This document shows positions 1 to 7,354 of a DNA stretch of 64,000 bases, piece after piece. Each line of letters starts with the position of its first letter. Within the stretch, counting starts at the first letter, position 1. The translations under genes and the position numbers were made by a program. A model generated the notes under the pieces. That model did no database searches and had not been told where the DNA came from. It saw only the letters and a program-made list of their open reading frames with translations. The DNA comes from Clostridia bacterium (GTDB taxonomy: Bacteria; Bacillota_A; Clostridia; Christensenellales; Aristaeellaceae): positions 29,776 through 93,775 of the forward strand of contig JAFRJF010000113.1 of the NCBI GenBank assembly GCA_017432405.1, read 5' to 3'.

Positions 1-2110
1 AGGCCGACGTGGGCAGCATGCCCGACACGGCGCATACCGTACAGGCCGTCAGGTTGTAGTCGGCGGGGGAGCCGCTGATGATGGCGCGGTCGGTGGTGCA
101 GCCTGTGATCTCGTGCACGCGGCTCATGATCTCGGCCCACAGCGGCGCGGCGTAGCTGCCGCCGGTGGCGTCGTCTGTCAGGGGCTTGTAGTTGTCCGAG
201 CCGACCCAGACCGCCCCGGAGTAATAGCCGGTCATGCCGGCGAAGGTGACGCCGATGTTGTTGGTGTTGGTGCCGGTCTTGCCCGCGACAGTCAGCTCGC
301 CGAAGTTGGCCAGCTGGCCGGTGCCCTCGGGGCTGACGCAGCCCCGCAGCACATCCACCAGCATAAAGGCGGTGGAGGGCTTGAAGGCCTGCCAGGTCTC
401 CTGCACCTCCCGCACGTCGATGTACACCGTGCCGTCGGGGTTCAGGATCTGGGTGAAGGCGTAGGGCTCCTGGTAGACGCCCCGGTTGGCGATGGCCCCG
501 AAGCCGGTGGCCAGCTCGATCACCGAGAGGCCCGATGAGCCCAGGGCCAGGCCGGAGCCGTTGCCCAGTATGTGGTTGGGGTTCACGCCCAGTTTCAACA
601 GGTAGGTGACGGCGTTCTGTATGCCCACGTAGTCCATCAGCACGTGGGCCGTGGAGGTGTTGTGGGACTTGTTGATGGCCAGGCGCATCGATTCAACGCC
701 GCTGAAATCGCCGCCGCCGAAGTTGTTGGGGTAACCGGTGTCGCTGATCCAGCCCTTGATGGGGATGGGCAGGTTCATGACCGGGGTGCCGGGGGAATAG
801 CCCATGTCGAAGGCGGGGCCGTACACCGCCAGGGGCTTGATGGACGAGCCCACGGGCATGTCGTTCTGGTAGGCGCGGTTCAGCTGCTTGCGCTGCACGG
901 GCTCGTTCCTGCCGCCCACCACCGCGATCAGCTCGCCGGTGTGCCAGTCCATCACGGCGCAGGCGCACTGGGGCTGCACGACGGTCAGGAATTCGCCGCC
1001 GCCCAGGGAGGCCTGGGTGGAGCTGTCGTTGGAATAGCGCATGGAGGGATAGCGGGTGTAGTTGGTGATGGTCTCCTGCACCGCCTGCTGCACCTCGGGC
1101 TTCAGGCTGGTGAACACCTTGTAACCGCCGTTGCGCAGCTTGGTCTCCATCTGGGCGCGGTTGTAGGAGGTATCCTCCAGGCCCTCGACCCGCAGCATCT
1201 TCGTGACCACGTCGTATATGGAATATTCCACATAGTAGGCGTTGTCGTACATGTTGTTGGTGGCGGCGGTGGCGTTCTCGATGACGTTCAGCGTATCGGC
1301 GCGGGCCTGCTCGTATTCCTCCTCGGTGATCAGGCGGTGGTCCAGCATCTCCTCCAGCACGTAGTTGGTGCGTCGGTCGGTCTCCTCCGGCCGGTTGCGG
1401 ACGTAGTAGTTTCGCCGGGGATTGTAGCGGGAGGGGTTGCGGATCAGCCCGGCCAGGCAGGCGCACTCCCGCAGGGTCAGCTGGCTCAGGTCCTTGCCGA
1501 AGTAGTCCTGGGCGGCGATCTTCACGCCGTAGCTGCTGCCGCCCATGTAGATCACGTTCAGGTAGGCCTCCAGGATCTGCTTCTTGTCCAGGTTCTTCTC
1601 CAGCTCCAGGGCCAGGTAGGCCTCCTGAACCTTGCGCTTGTAGTTCTGGTCGCTGTTGAGCAGCGTCAGCTTGACCAGCTGGCAGGTGATGGTGGAGGCG
1701 CCCTGGGTGTCGCCGCCCATCACGTTGTTGATCAGCGCGCCGCCGATGCGCTTCAGGTCCACGCCGTGGTGCTCGTAGAAGCGGGCATCCTCGATGGCGA
1801 TGACGGCGTTGATCAGCTGCTGGGGAATGTCCTCGATCTCCACGTAGATGCGGTTTTCCGAGCCCTTGAATTCCATGATCAGCTGGCCGCTGGAATCGTA
1901 GATGAACGAGGTCTGGGACTGGGCGCCGATCTGGGACAGATCCAGGTTCGGCGAGGTGTCCACCCAGCCCTTGGCGATGCCGACCACCAGCCCGCCGCCG
2001 ATCAGGCCGATCAGCAGCACGACGAAGAACAGCATCTTCACAGTCAGCAGTATCACCGCGAACAGGAAATTGCGGTCATACTCCCGTGGTTTGAATATCG
2101 CGTATTTCAC
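1..2110 (-). CDS. Class A penicillin-binding protein (PBP1A-type), 3' end cut by window edge
   Basis: Bifunctional peptidoglycan glycosyltransferase/transpeptidase acting at the outer face of the membrane. The reading frame runs from a GTG at 2110 (AGGAGG seven bases upstream) off the left edge, about 703 codons. A short cytoplasmic tail and one membrane segment (about residues 15-45) are followed by a glycosyltransferase domain with the EDARFYEHHG motif (catalytic Glu about residue 107). The transpeptidase domain has SSIK (Ser about 422), SHN, and KTGTN near the window edge, so all three active-site motifs are intact. The extreme C-terminus is missing only because the window ends. Large antisense frames over this gene are shadows. 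Confidence 0.95.
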   Translation of the reverse strand, partial: MKYAIFKPREYDRNFLFAVILLTVKMLFFVVLLIGLIGGGLVVGIAKGWVDTSPNLDLSQIGAQSQTSFIYDSSGQLIMEFKGSENRIYVEIEDIPQQLINAVIAIEDARFYEHHGVDLKRIGGALINNVMGGDTQGASTITCQLVKLTLLNSDQNYKRKVQEAYLALELEKNLDKKQILEAYLNVIYMGGSSYGVKIAAQDYFGKDLSQLTLRECACLAGLIRNPSRYNPRRNYYVRNRPEETDRRTNYVLEEMLDHRLITEEEYEQARADTLNVIENATAATNNMYDNAYYVEYSIYDVVTKMLRVEGLEDTSYNRAQMETKLRNGGYKVFTSLKPEVQQAVQETITNYTRYPSMRYSNDSSTQASLGGGEFLTVVQPQCACAVMDWHTGELIAVVGGRNEPVQRKQLNRAYQNDMPVGSSIKPLAVYGPAFDMGYSPGTPVMNLPIPIKGWISDTGYPNNFGGGDFSGVESMRLAINKSHNTSTAHVLMDYVGIQNAVTYLLKLGVNPNHILGNGSGLALGSSGLSVIELATGFGAIANRGVYQEPYAFTQILNPDGTVYIDVREVQETWQAFKPSTAFMLVDVLRGCVSPEGTGQLANFGELTVAGKTGTNTNNIGVTFAGMTGYYSGAVWVGSDNYKPLTDDATGGSYAAPLWAEIMSRVHEITGCTTDRAIISGSPADYNLTACTVCAVSGMLPTSA

Positions 2111-2155
2111 TTATTTCCTCCTGAGATCAGGGTACTATATCAAAATCTATTCTAT

Positions 2156-2161
2156 ATTATA
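2156..2161 (-). promoter_or_regulatory. Extended -10 promoter for the PBP gene
   Basis: Reading the minus strand there is TGA-TATAAT, an extended -10, about 46 bases upstream of the GTG start. A TTGACA lies further upstream (2195-2200), but its spacing to this -10 is too long. It may pair instead with a CATAAT 15 bases downstream of it. Confidence 0.4.
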
Positions 2162-2224
2162 TCACATCTTCGCATTATGCGCACGTATATTTGATGTCAA
2201 TTTGATGAACAATGAAAGGATACA

Positions 2225-2274
2225 TAACAACGCACAGGGGGGACAGCGATAGCCGTCCCCCCTGTGCGTTGTTA
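2225..2274 (-). terminator. 20-bp perfect hairpin after the small membrane protein gene
   Basis: Arms 2225-2244 and 2255-2274 are exact reverse complements with a 10-base loop. The hairpin begins 11 bases past the stop of the minus-strand gene at 2285. Only a weak T-rich stretch follows. Confidence 0.7.
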
Positions 2275-2284
2275 TACGGTAGCA

Positions 2285-2554
2285 TCACATCCTGTGCTTG
2301 AGCTGGCTTTGCAGCTTCGCGATGCGGTTATAGGTCAGGCCGTGCATGATCATGCTCACGCCGATCAACAGCCCGATGAAGGCAAACATACCCACCACGC
2401 CGACCATCAGCGAAGTATCGGAAACGGTTTTCAGGCTGGTGATGGCCATGGAGAGAACCTGCTTCTGTTCCACGAGGTTGTTGGCCAGAATGGCGCCCAC
2501 GCCGGTAAAGATAAAGAAAGTAATCGCGCCCAACAGTATACTCACGATGCCCAT
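2285..2554 (-). CDS. Small two-helix membrane protein, unknown function
   Basis: An 89-residue protein with two hydrophobic segments (about residues 4-24 and 49-70) joined by a short polar loop, and a basic C-terminal tail (KLQSQLKHRM). The ATG has AAGGAGA upstream. I do not recognise a family. It is monocistronic: its own hairpin follows it and a near-perfect sigma-A promoter (2599-2627) with an adjoining Spo0A-like box precedes it. Strong promoter architecture for such a small gene suggests a real, regulated product, possibly linked to transition state or sporulation (inference). Confidence 0.75.
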   Translation of the reverse strand: MGIVSILLGAITFFIFTGVGAILANNLVEQKQVLSMAITSLKTVSDTSLMVGVVGMFAFIGLLIGVSMIMHGLTYNRIAKLQSQLKHRM

Positions 2555-2598
2555 GACAATTCTCCTTAACGATATAATGTGTAATATTGCGTAGGGTC

Positions 2599-2627
2599 AT
2601 TATAGCGGGCATGGAATGGGCTGTCAA
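2599..2627 (-). promoter_or_regulatory. Consensus sigma-A promoter (TTGACA-N17-TATAAT)
   Basis: On the minus strand TTGACA (2622-2627) and TATAAT (2599-2604) are separated by exactly 17 bases, a full consensus match. It is about 45 bases upstream of the 89-residue membrane protein start. Confidence 0.85.
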
Positions 2628-2642
2628 GGGAACGCGCGGATT

Positions 2643-2649
2643 TGTCGAA
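2643..2649. promoter_or_regulatory. Possible Spo0A box (TGTCGAA)
   Basis: The sequence TTTGTCGAAAT contains the Spo0A core TGTCGAA. It lies 15 bases upstream of the -35 of the consensus promoter, about -54 relative to the predicted start site. A single 7-mer can occur by chance. Confidence 0.45.
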
Positions 2650-2726
2650 ATATCGCGCCATTCCCGTTAAAAAACTGCGGGCAGATGAAAAATGCATCTT
2701 TCATCTGCCCGCATGGCATGGGCTTT

Positions 2727-4151
2727 TTATTTCTTGCTCTTGATATACTCGTCGATGGCCGCGGCGGCGTTCTTGCCCGCGCCCATGGCCAGTATGACGG
2801 TGGCCGCGCCGGTGACGGCGTCGCCGCCGGCGTACACGCCCTCGCGGCTGGTCAGGCCGTCCTCGCCCTGGGTGACGATGCAGCCGTGCTTGTTGGCCTC
2901 AAGGCCCGGGGTGGTGGAGCGGATCAGCGGGTTGGGAGACGTGCCGATGGCCATGATCATGGTGTCGATGTCCAGCACGAACTCGCTGCCTTCCTTGACG
3001 ATGGGGCGGCGGCGGCCGGAGGCGTCGGGCTCGCCCAGCTCCATCTCCACGCACTTCATGCCGATGACCTCGCCGTTGCGGGGATCCCGGGGATCGTCGG
3101 GGTTGTTGTAGCCCAGCACCTCAACGGGGTTGGTGAGGGTCTTGAAGATGATGCCCTCCTCCTGGGCGTGCTCGACCTCCTCGGCACGGGCGGGCAGCTC
3201 GTTCATCGAGCGACGGTATACGATATATACCTCGTCCGCGCCCAGACGCTTGGCGCACCGGGCCGCGTCCATGGCCACGTTCCCGCCGCCCACGACGGCC
3301 ACCTTCTTGCCGTGGCGGATGGGGGTCTTGCTGCCCTCGCGATAGGCCTTCATCAGGTTGATGCGGGTCAGGAACTCGTTGGCCGAATAGACGCCCTTCA
3401 GGCTCTCGCCGGGGATACCCATGAACCGGGGCAGGCCCGCGCCGGAGCCGATGAACACGGCTTCGTTGCCCATCTCGAACAGCTCGTCGATGGTCAGCAC
3501 CTTGCCGATGACCATGTCGGTCTCCACGTCGACGCCCAGCGCCTTGAGGTTGTCGACCTCCTTGTTGACGATGGCCTTGGGCAGGCGGAACTCGGGGATG
3601 CCGTAGCTCAGCACGCCGCCGGCCACGTGCAGCGCCTCGTACACGGTCACCTTGTAGCCCATGCGGGCCAGGTCGCCCGCGCAGGTCAGGCCCGCGGGGC
3701 CGGCGCCGATGATGGCGACCTTGTGGCCGTTGGAGGCCGGCGCCTTGGGGGCCTCGGTGGCGTGCTCGCGGTGCCAGTCGGCCACGAAGCGCTCCAGGCG
3801 GCCGATGCCCACCGGCTCGCCCTTGACGCCGCGGACGCATTTGGATTCGCACTGGCTCTCCTGGGGACACACGCGGCCACACACGGCGGGCAGTGAGGAT
3901 GACTTGTTGATGATCTCAAACGCGCCCTCGATGTCCTCGTTGGCCAGCTTGGCGATAAACTCGGGAATGTCGATCTGCACGGGGCACTTGCTGACGCAGG
4001 GCTTGTTCTTGCAATGCAGGCAGCGGCGGGCCTCCTCGATGGCCATCTCATAGGTATATCCGGTGGCGACCTCCTCGAACACCTTGTTGCGGTAGTTCGG
4101 CTCGAGGGACGGCATCGGGCACTTCTTCAAGCTCATATTTCTCTCAGCCAT
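2727..4151 (-). CDS. nfnB: NADH-dependent ferredoxin:NADP+ oxidoreductase, large subunit
   Basis: 474 residues, homologous to the glutamate synthase small-subunit (GltD-like) flavoprotein family. The N-terminal part carries cysteine clusters (CLHCKNKPCVSKCPVQ and CGRVCPQESQCESKC) for two [4Fe-4S] centres. Then comes an FAD-binding GAGPAGLTCAG and an NADP-binding GGGNVAMDAARCAKR. It starts one base after the stop of nfnA, the arrangement of the electron-bifurcating NfnAB complex, which couples NADH and reduced ferredoxin to NADP+ reduction in anaerobes. Many databases call this gltA. The partner gene and absence of a glutamate synthase large subunit here favour NfnB. An alternative start five codons in (MSLKKCPMP) is possible. 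Confidence 0.88.
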   Translation of the reverse strand: MAERNMSLKKCPMPSLEPNYRNKVFEEVATGYTYEMAIEEARRCLHCKNKPCVSKCPVQIDIPEFIAKLANEDIEGAFEIINKSSSLPAVCGRVCPQESQCESKCVRGVKGEPVGIGRLERFVADWHREHATEAPKAPASNGHKVAIIGAGPAGLTCAGDLARMGYKVTVYEALHVAGGVLSYGIPEFRLPKAIVNKEVDNLKALGVDVETDMVIGKVLTIDELFEMGNEAVFIGSGAGLPRFMGIPGESLKGVYSANEFLTRINLMKAYREGSKTPIRHGKKVAVVGGGNVAMDAARCAKRLGADEVYIVYRRSMNELPARAEEVEHAQEEGIIFKTLTNPVEVLGYNNPDDPRDPRNGEVIGMKCVEMELGEPDASGRRRPIVKEGSEFVLDIDTMIMAIGTSPNPLIRSTTPGLEANKHGCIVTQGEDGLTSREGVYAGGDAVTGAATVILAMGAGKNAAAAIDEYIKSKK

Positions 4152-4152
4152 T

Positions 4153-4995
4153 TTACTTGACCTCCTTGTTCATGAGGTTGCAGAACTCGTCGCGCTTGTG
4201 CTGCTCGAAGTCGCGGTAGATCGCGCCGCGCTTCATGGCCTCGTCGAAATCCACCAGGTGGCCGTCGAAGTCGGGGCCGTCCACGCAGGCGAACTTCGTC
4301 TCGCCGCCCACGGTCAGGCGGCAGCCGCCGCACATGCCGGTGCCGTCGATCATGATCGGGTTCATGGAGATCACGGTCTTGATGCCATACTTCTTGGTCA
4401 GCTGACAGACGAACTTCATCATGATCACCGGGCCGATGGCGATGACCTCGTCGTACTCGTTGCCGGCCTTGATCAGTTCCTCCAGGGCGTTGGTGACCAG
4501 GCCCTTGGTGCCGTAGCTGCCGTCGTCGGTCATCATGCAGACCTTGGAAGAGCAGGCGTTGAACTCGTCCTCGAGGATGACCAGGTCCTTGTTGCGGAAG
4601 CCCACCACGGAGTGGACCTCGCAGCCGTTGGCGTGCAGAGCCTGGGCCACGGGCAGCGCGATGGCGCACCCCACGCCGCCGCCGACCACGGCCACCTTTT
4701 TAAAGCCCTCGACCTCGCTGGCCTTGCCCAGCGGGCCGACGAAATCGGGCAGGTAATCGCCCTCGTTCAGGGTATTCAGCTCCATGGTGGCGCCGCCGAC
4801 GATTTGGAAGATAATATCCACAGTGCCGGCCTCCCGGTCATAGCCGGCGATGGTCAGCGGGATGCGCTCGCCGTCGTCGCTGGCGCGGAGGATGATGAAC
4901 TGGCCCGCCTGCGCCTTGCGGGCGACCAGCGGCGCCTCGATGACCATCTTGGTGACGGTCGGATTCAGAGGCTGCTTTTTGAGAATTTTGAACAT
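4153..4995 (-). CDS. nfnA: NADH-dependent ferredoxin:NADP+ oxidoreductase, small subunit
   Basis: 280 residues from the ATG at 4995, beginning MFKILKKQPLNP as in family members. It has a ferredoxin-reductase-like FAD/NAD domain (GVGCAIALPVAQAL) and a C-terminal [2Fe-2S] motif MCGGCRLTV...C, as in the dihydroorotate dehydrogenase electron-transfer subunit family. The frame is open back to 5124, but that longer start would overlap the -35 of the promoter at 5096-5124, so the internal ATG is chosen. It is the first gene of the nfnAB pair. PyrK is the main alternative, but no pyrD is adjacent. Confidence 0.87.
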   Translation of the reverse strand: MFKILKKQPLNPTVTKMVIEAPLVARKAQAGQFIILRASDDGERIPLTIAGYDREAGTVDIIFQIVGGATMELNTLNEGDYLPDFVGPLGKASEVEGFKKVAVVGGGVGCAIALPVAQALHANGCEVHSVVGFRNKDLVILEDEFNACSSKVCMMTDDGSYGTKGLVTNALEELIKAGNEYDEVIAIGPVIMMKFVCQLTKKYGIKTVISMNPIMIDGTGMCGGCRLTVGGETKFACVDGPDFDGHLVDFDEAMKRGAIYRDFEQHKRDEFCNLMNKEVK

Positions 4996-5095
4996 GCTTT
5001 CCCTCTTCTCTGAGTGATGTCCGGCACGTCTGCTCACGACGCGCCGACGCACCTCCGGTTCGCGCGATCGGCGAACGGCGGTGTTATTCACAGTT

Positions 5096-5124
5096 ATCAT
5101 AGCATAATGATTCCGAAAAATCAA
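5096..5124 (-). promoter_or_regulatory. Sigma-A promoter for nfnAB
   Basis: Minus-strand TTGATT (5119-5124), 17-base spacer, TATGAT (5096-5101). It implies a 5' leader of about 90 bases and excludes the longest open frame as the nfnA start. Confidence 0.6.
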
Positions 5125-5157
5125 TTAAGATGTAGAAAAAACTGAGCTCAAGGCATT

Positions 5158-5220
5158 ATACATGCCCATCGCCCATATCATGGCGGCATAGCAGCCATGA
5201 TATGGGCGATGGGCATGTAT
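5158..5220 (-). terminator. 27-bp perfect hairpin directly after the PG-binding lipoprotein
   Basis: Arms 5158-5184 and 5194-5220 are perfect reverse complements with a 9-base loop. The hairpin starts two bases beyond the stop codon at 5223-5225. A TTTTTT run appears on the minus strand about 15 bases later, so it is longer and less canonical than a typical intrinsic terminator. Confidence 0.75.
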
Positions 5221-5222
5221 CG

Positions 5223-7187
5223 TTATCCTCGCTTCTTCTCCTTCAGCATGTTCCCGTACTTCGAGAACAGGAAGCTCTGGAATTCCACGCCGGCCACGCC
5301 GTCGGCGCTGCCGTAGCCCATCTTCAGCTGGGCGTCGATGACGGCCTGCCGGGTGGCGTCGTTGAAGGTGCCGATGCTGTCCTGCACGTCCGCCTTGTCC
5401 AGAAAGCCCAGCTGCCACAGCCGGCGCTGCAGATTGGTGACTGCGTCGCCGGTGTCGCCCAGCTGCAGGGCGGCGTAGCTGTCGCCGGTGGCTTCGAAGC
5501 GCACGGAGGCGTCCGGGGCGGCCTTGCTGAAGATGTAGCGCTGCAGTGAGGCCGAGGCTTCGCCGGTGGGCTCAACGCCGATGGCGTTCTGGAAGGCGAC
5601 GACCGCGTCCCGGGTGGCCTCGTCATAGAGGGTGCTGGGCATCTCAAGATACCCAAGCTCCACCAGCCGGTTCTGAAGCGACATGACGGCGCTGCCCGTG
5701 GAGCCCAGCGTCAGGTTGAAGAACAGCATGTCGGTCTCCGGCTCCGGCGTTGGTTCCGGCTCGGGCGTTGCCTCGGGCTGCGGCTCCTGTGTGGCGAAAT
5801 CCTGTTCCTCGGCCGGCACCGTCGTTTCCCCGGCGCCCTGGTCGCCAAAGCCCTCGGAGAGCATCTGGGTCTGGTCGTAGGTGAGGGCGCGGCTGCTGAA
5901 CAGCACCGATTGCAGCCAGGCTGTGGCCAGGCCGTCCTCCTCCAGCCCGTTGCAATGCTGGTAGAAGGTCACGGCGCTGATGGTCGCGGGGCCGTATTTG
6001 CCGTTCGGGGTGCCGTCGGCATAGCCCAGCTCCACCAGCCTGCGCTGCAGGGCCAGCACGGCGTCGCCGCTGTCGCCGGGCGCAAGGTCTTCATAGTCGC
6101 TTACCTCGACGCTGCCACCCTGGGCAGGGGCGCTGCTGGAGAGCAGGAAGTCCTGCATGTCCAGCGTCAGCATGCCGTTGGGCGTGCGCCCGATGGCGGC
6201 CAGGAAGCGGTTGACGCCCTCCTGGGTGGACTGGTCGAACACGCCGGTGTCGCTGCCCTCAGCCATGTAGCCCAGCGCGATCAGCCGCTGCTGGATCTGG
6301 GAGACCCGCGTGCCGGAATTGCCCAGGGCGATGGCGGTGGATTCGTCGATCTCCCCGCTGTCCTCAGGGATGGCGATGGCGGGTTCCAGGGGCGTTTCGT
6401 CCGGCGGGACCGTGACGATCACCTGCACGTCGGGGGAGTAGCGCTTCGCGGTATCGGCGTACAGCTCCTGCTGCATGCCGACGCTGGCCGTGTCGCTGGA
6501 GGGCAGGCCGTAGGTGGCGTAGAACAGCCGCACGCATTCGGCGGTTTGGTCGTCGAACACGCCCGTCAGGTCGGTGATCGGGTAATCCAGGTTCTTCAGG
6601 CGCTGCTGCAGGGCGTAGACCGAGCTGCCCACCGTGCCGGGGCGCAGTATCGAATACTGGGAGAGCACCGCGTTGTTGTAGGCCTCCGTGCCGTAGGCGG
6701 GGGCCGTGGCGGCAAACAGCTTCAATTGCAGCTTTGGCGTGGCCACGCCGGTCTGCATCGTGCCGAAGGTCTGCTCGAAGCGCTTCACGGCCGCCTCGGT
6801 GTCGCTGTCGTACAGGCCGGAAACGTCGCCGTCGAAGTAGCCCAGGTCCTTCAGGCGCAGCTGGAGGGCCTGCACGGCGATGCCGGTGTTGCCAAGGCTC
6901 AGGCTGCGGTACTCGGTCTGCTGCTCCTGGGCGCGCAGCGACTGGAAATCGCCCTCGATGACCGAGGTGTCGTTCAGCGTGACATTGCCGTCGGCGTCGA
7001 TGACGATGGCCTCCGGCGCGCTCATGTTTTCGGGCAGGGGCGTGGCGGTGGCGTAGGGCATGTTGATCTCGACGGAGGTGTTGGCCTGGGTGTCCAACAG
7101 GTTTTCGTCAATCGAGCCACAGCCGCACAGCAGCAGGCTTGCGCCTGCCGCCATGAGGGTCAACGCTGCGATTCTGTAGTTTCCCAT
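5223..7187 (-). CDS. Lipoprotein with six peptidoglycan-binding (PG_binding_1) repeats
   Basis: 654 residues. The ATG at 7187 has GGAGG upstream and gives a lipoprotein signal (about 20 residues, lipobox LCGC, Cys 23). The frame is open further upstream but that extension is not hydrophobic. Six repeats of the type LGxxGxxVxxLQxRLxxLGY...F/Y-DxxTxxAVxxFQ are visible, separated by a Pro/Glu linker (TPEPEPTPEPET) between the fourth and fifth. No catalytic domain (amidase, NlpC/P60, L,D-transpeptidase) is seen. It probably tethers the membrane to the cell wall or acts as a cortex or sacculus sensor (inference). Confidence 0.85.
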   Translation of the reverse strand: MGNYRIAALTLMAAGASLLLCGCGSIDENLLDTQANTSVEINMPYATATPLPENMSAPEAIVIDADGNVTLNDTSVIEGDFQSLRAQEQQTEYRSLSLGNTGIAVQALQLRLKDLGYFDGDVSGLYDSDTEAAVKRFEQTFGTMQTGVATPKLQLKLFAATAPAYGTEAYNNAVLSQYSILRPGTVGSSVYALQQRLKNLDYPITDLTGVFDDQTAECVRLFYATYGLPSSDTASVGMQQELYADTAKRYSPDVQVIVTVPPDETPLEPAIAIPEDSGEIDESTAIALGNSGTRVSQIQQRLIALGYMAEGSDTGVFDQSTQEGVNRFLAAIGRTPNGMLTLDMQDFLLSSSAPAQGGSVEVSDYEDLAPGDSGDAVLALQRRLVELGYADGTPNGKYGPATISAVTFYQHCNGLEEDGLATAWLQSVLFSSRALTYDQTQMLSEGFGDQGAGETTVPAEEQDFATQEPQPEATPEPEPTPEPETDMLFFNLTLGSTGSAVMSLQNRLVELGYLEMPSTLYDEATRDAVVAFQNAIGVEPTGEASASLQRYIFSKAAPDASVRFEATGDSYAALQLGDTGDAVTNLQRRLWQLGFLDKADVQDSIGTFNDATRQAVIDAQLKMGYGSADGVAGVEFQSFLFSKYGNMLKEKKRG

Positions 7188-7314
7188 CACAAGCCTCCGG
7201 GTTGTCGCGCTTTGATTTCGATTTCGCCGTTTATACGGCAGCTTTCCATATTTTGACGGTTCATCCTGCCACTTTGTAGCAGCCGCCTGAAAAAAGTCAT
7301 ATTCATACAAATGG

Positions 7315-7343
7315 ATTATATATCATGCAGCGTCAAAAAACAA
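7315..7343 (-). promoter_or_regulatory. Putative promoter of the PG-binding lipoprotein gene
   Basis: Minus-strand TATAAT (7315-7320) with TTGTTT 17 bases upstream (7338-7343). The -10 is perfect and the -35 weak. Confidence 0.45.
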
Positions 7344-7354
7344 TGCGTTGAACG

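Noticed and set aside
572..2194. 540-codon open frame on plus strand
   Set aside because: It is antisense to the penicillin-binding protein, which has all catalytic motifs. The plus-frame product is low-complexity His/Val/Gly-rich, a GC-rich shadow.
2727..4995. Glutamate synthase small subunit plus dihydroorotate dehydrogenase electron-transfer subunit
   Set aside because: No gltB or pyrD partner is present and the two genes are adjacent in the order and sizes of nfnA-nfnB.
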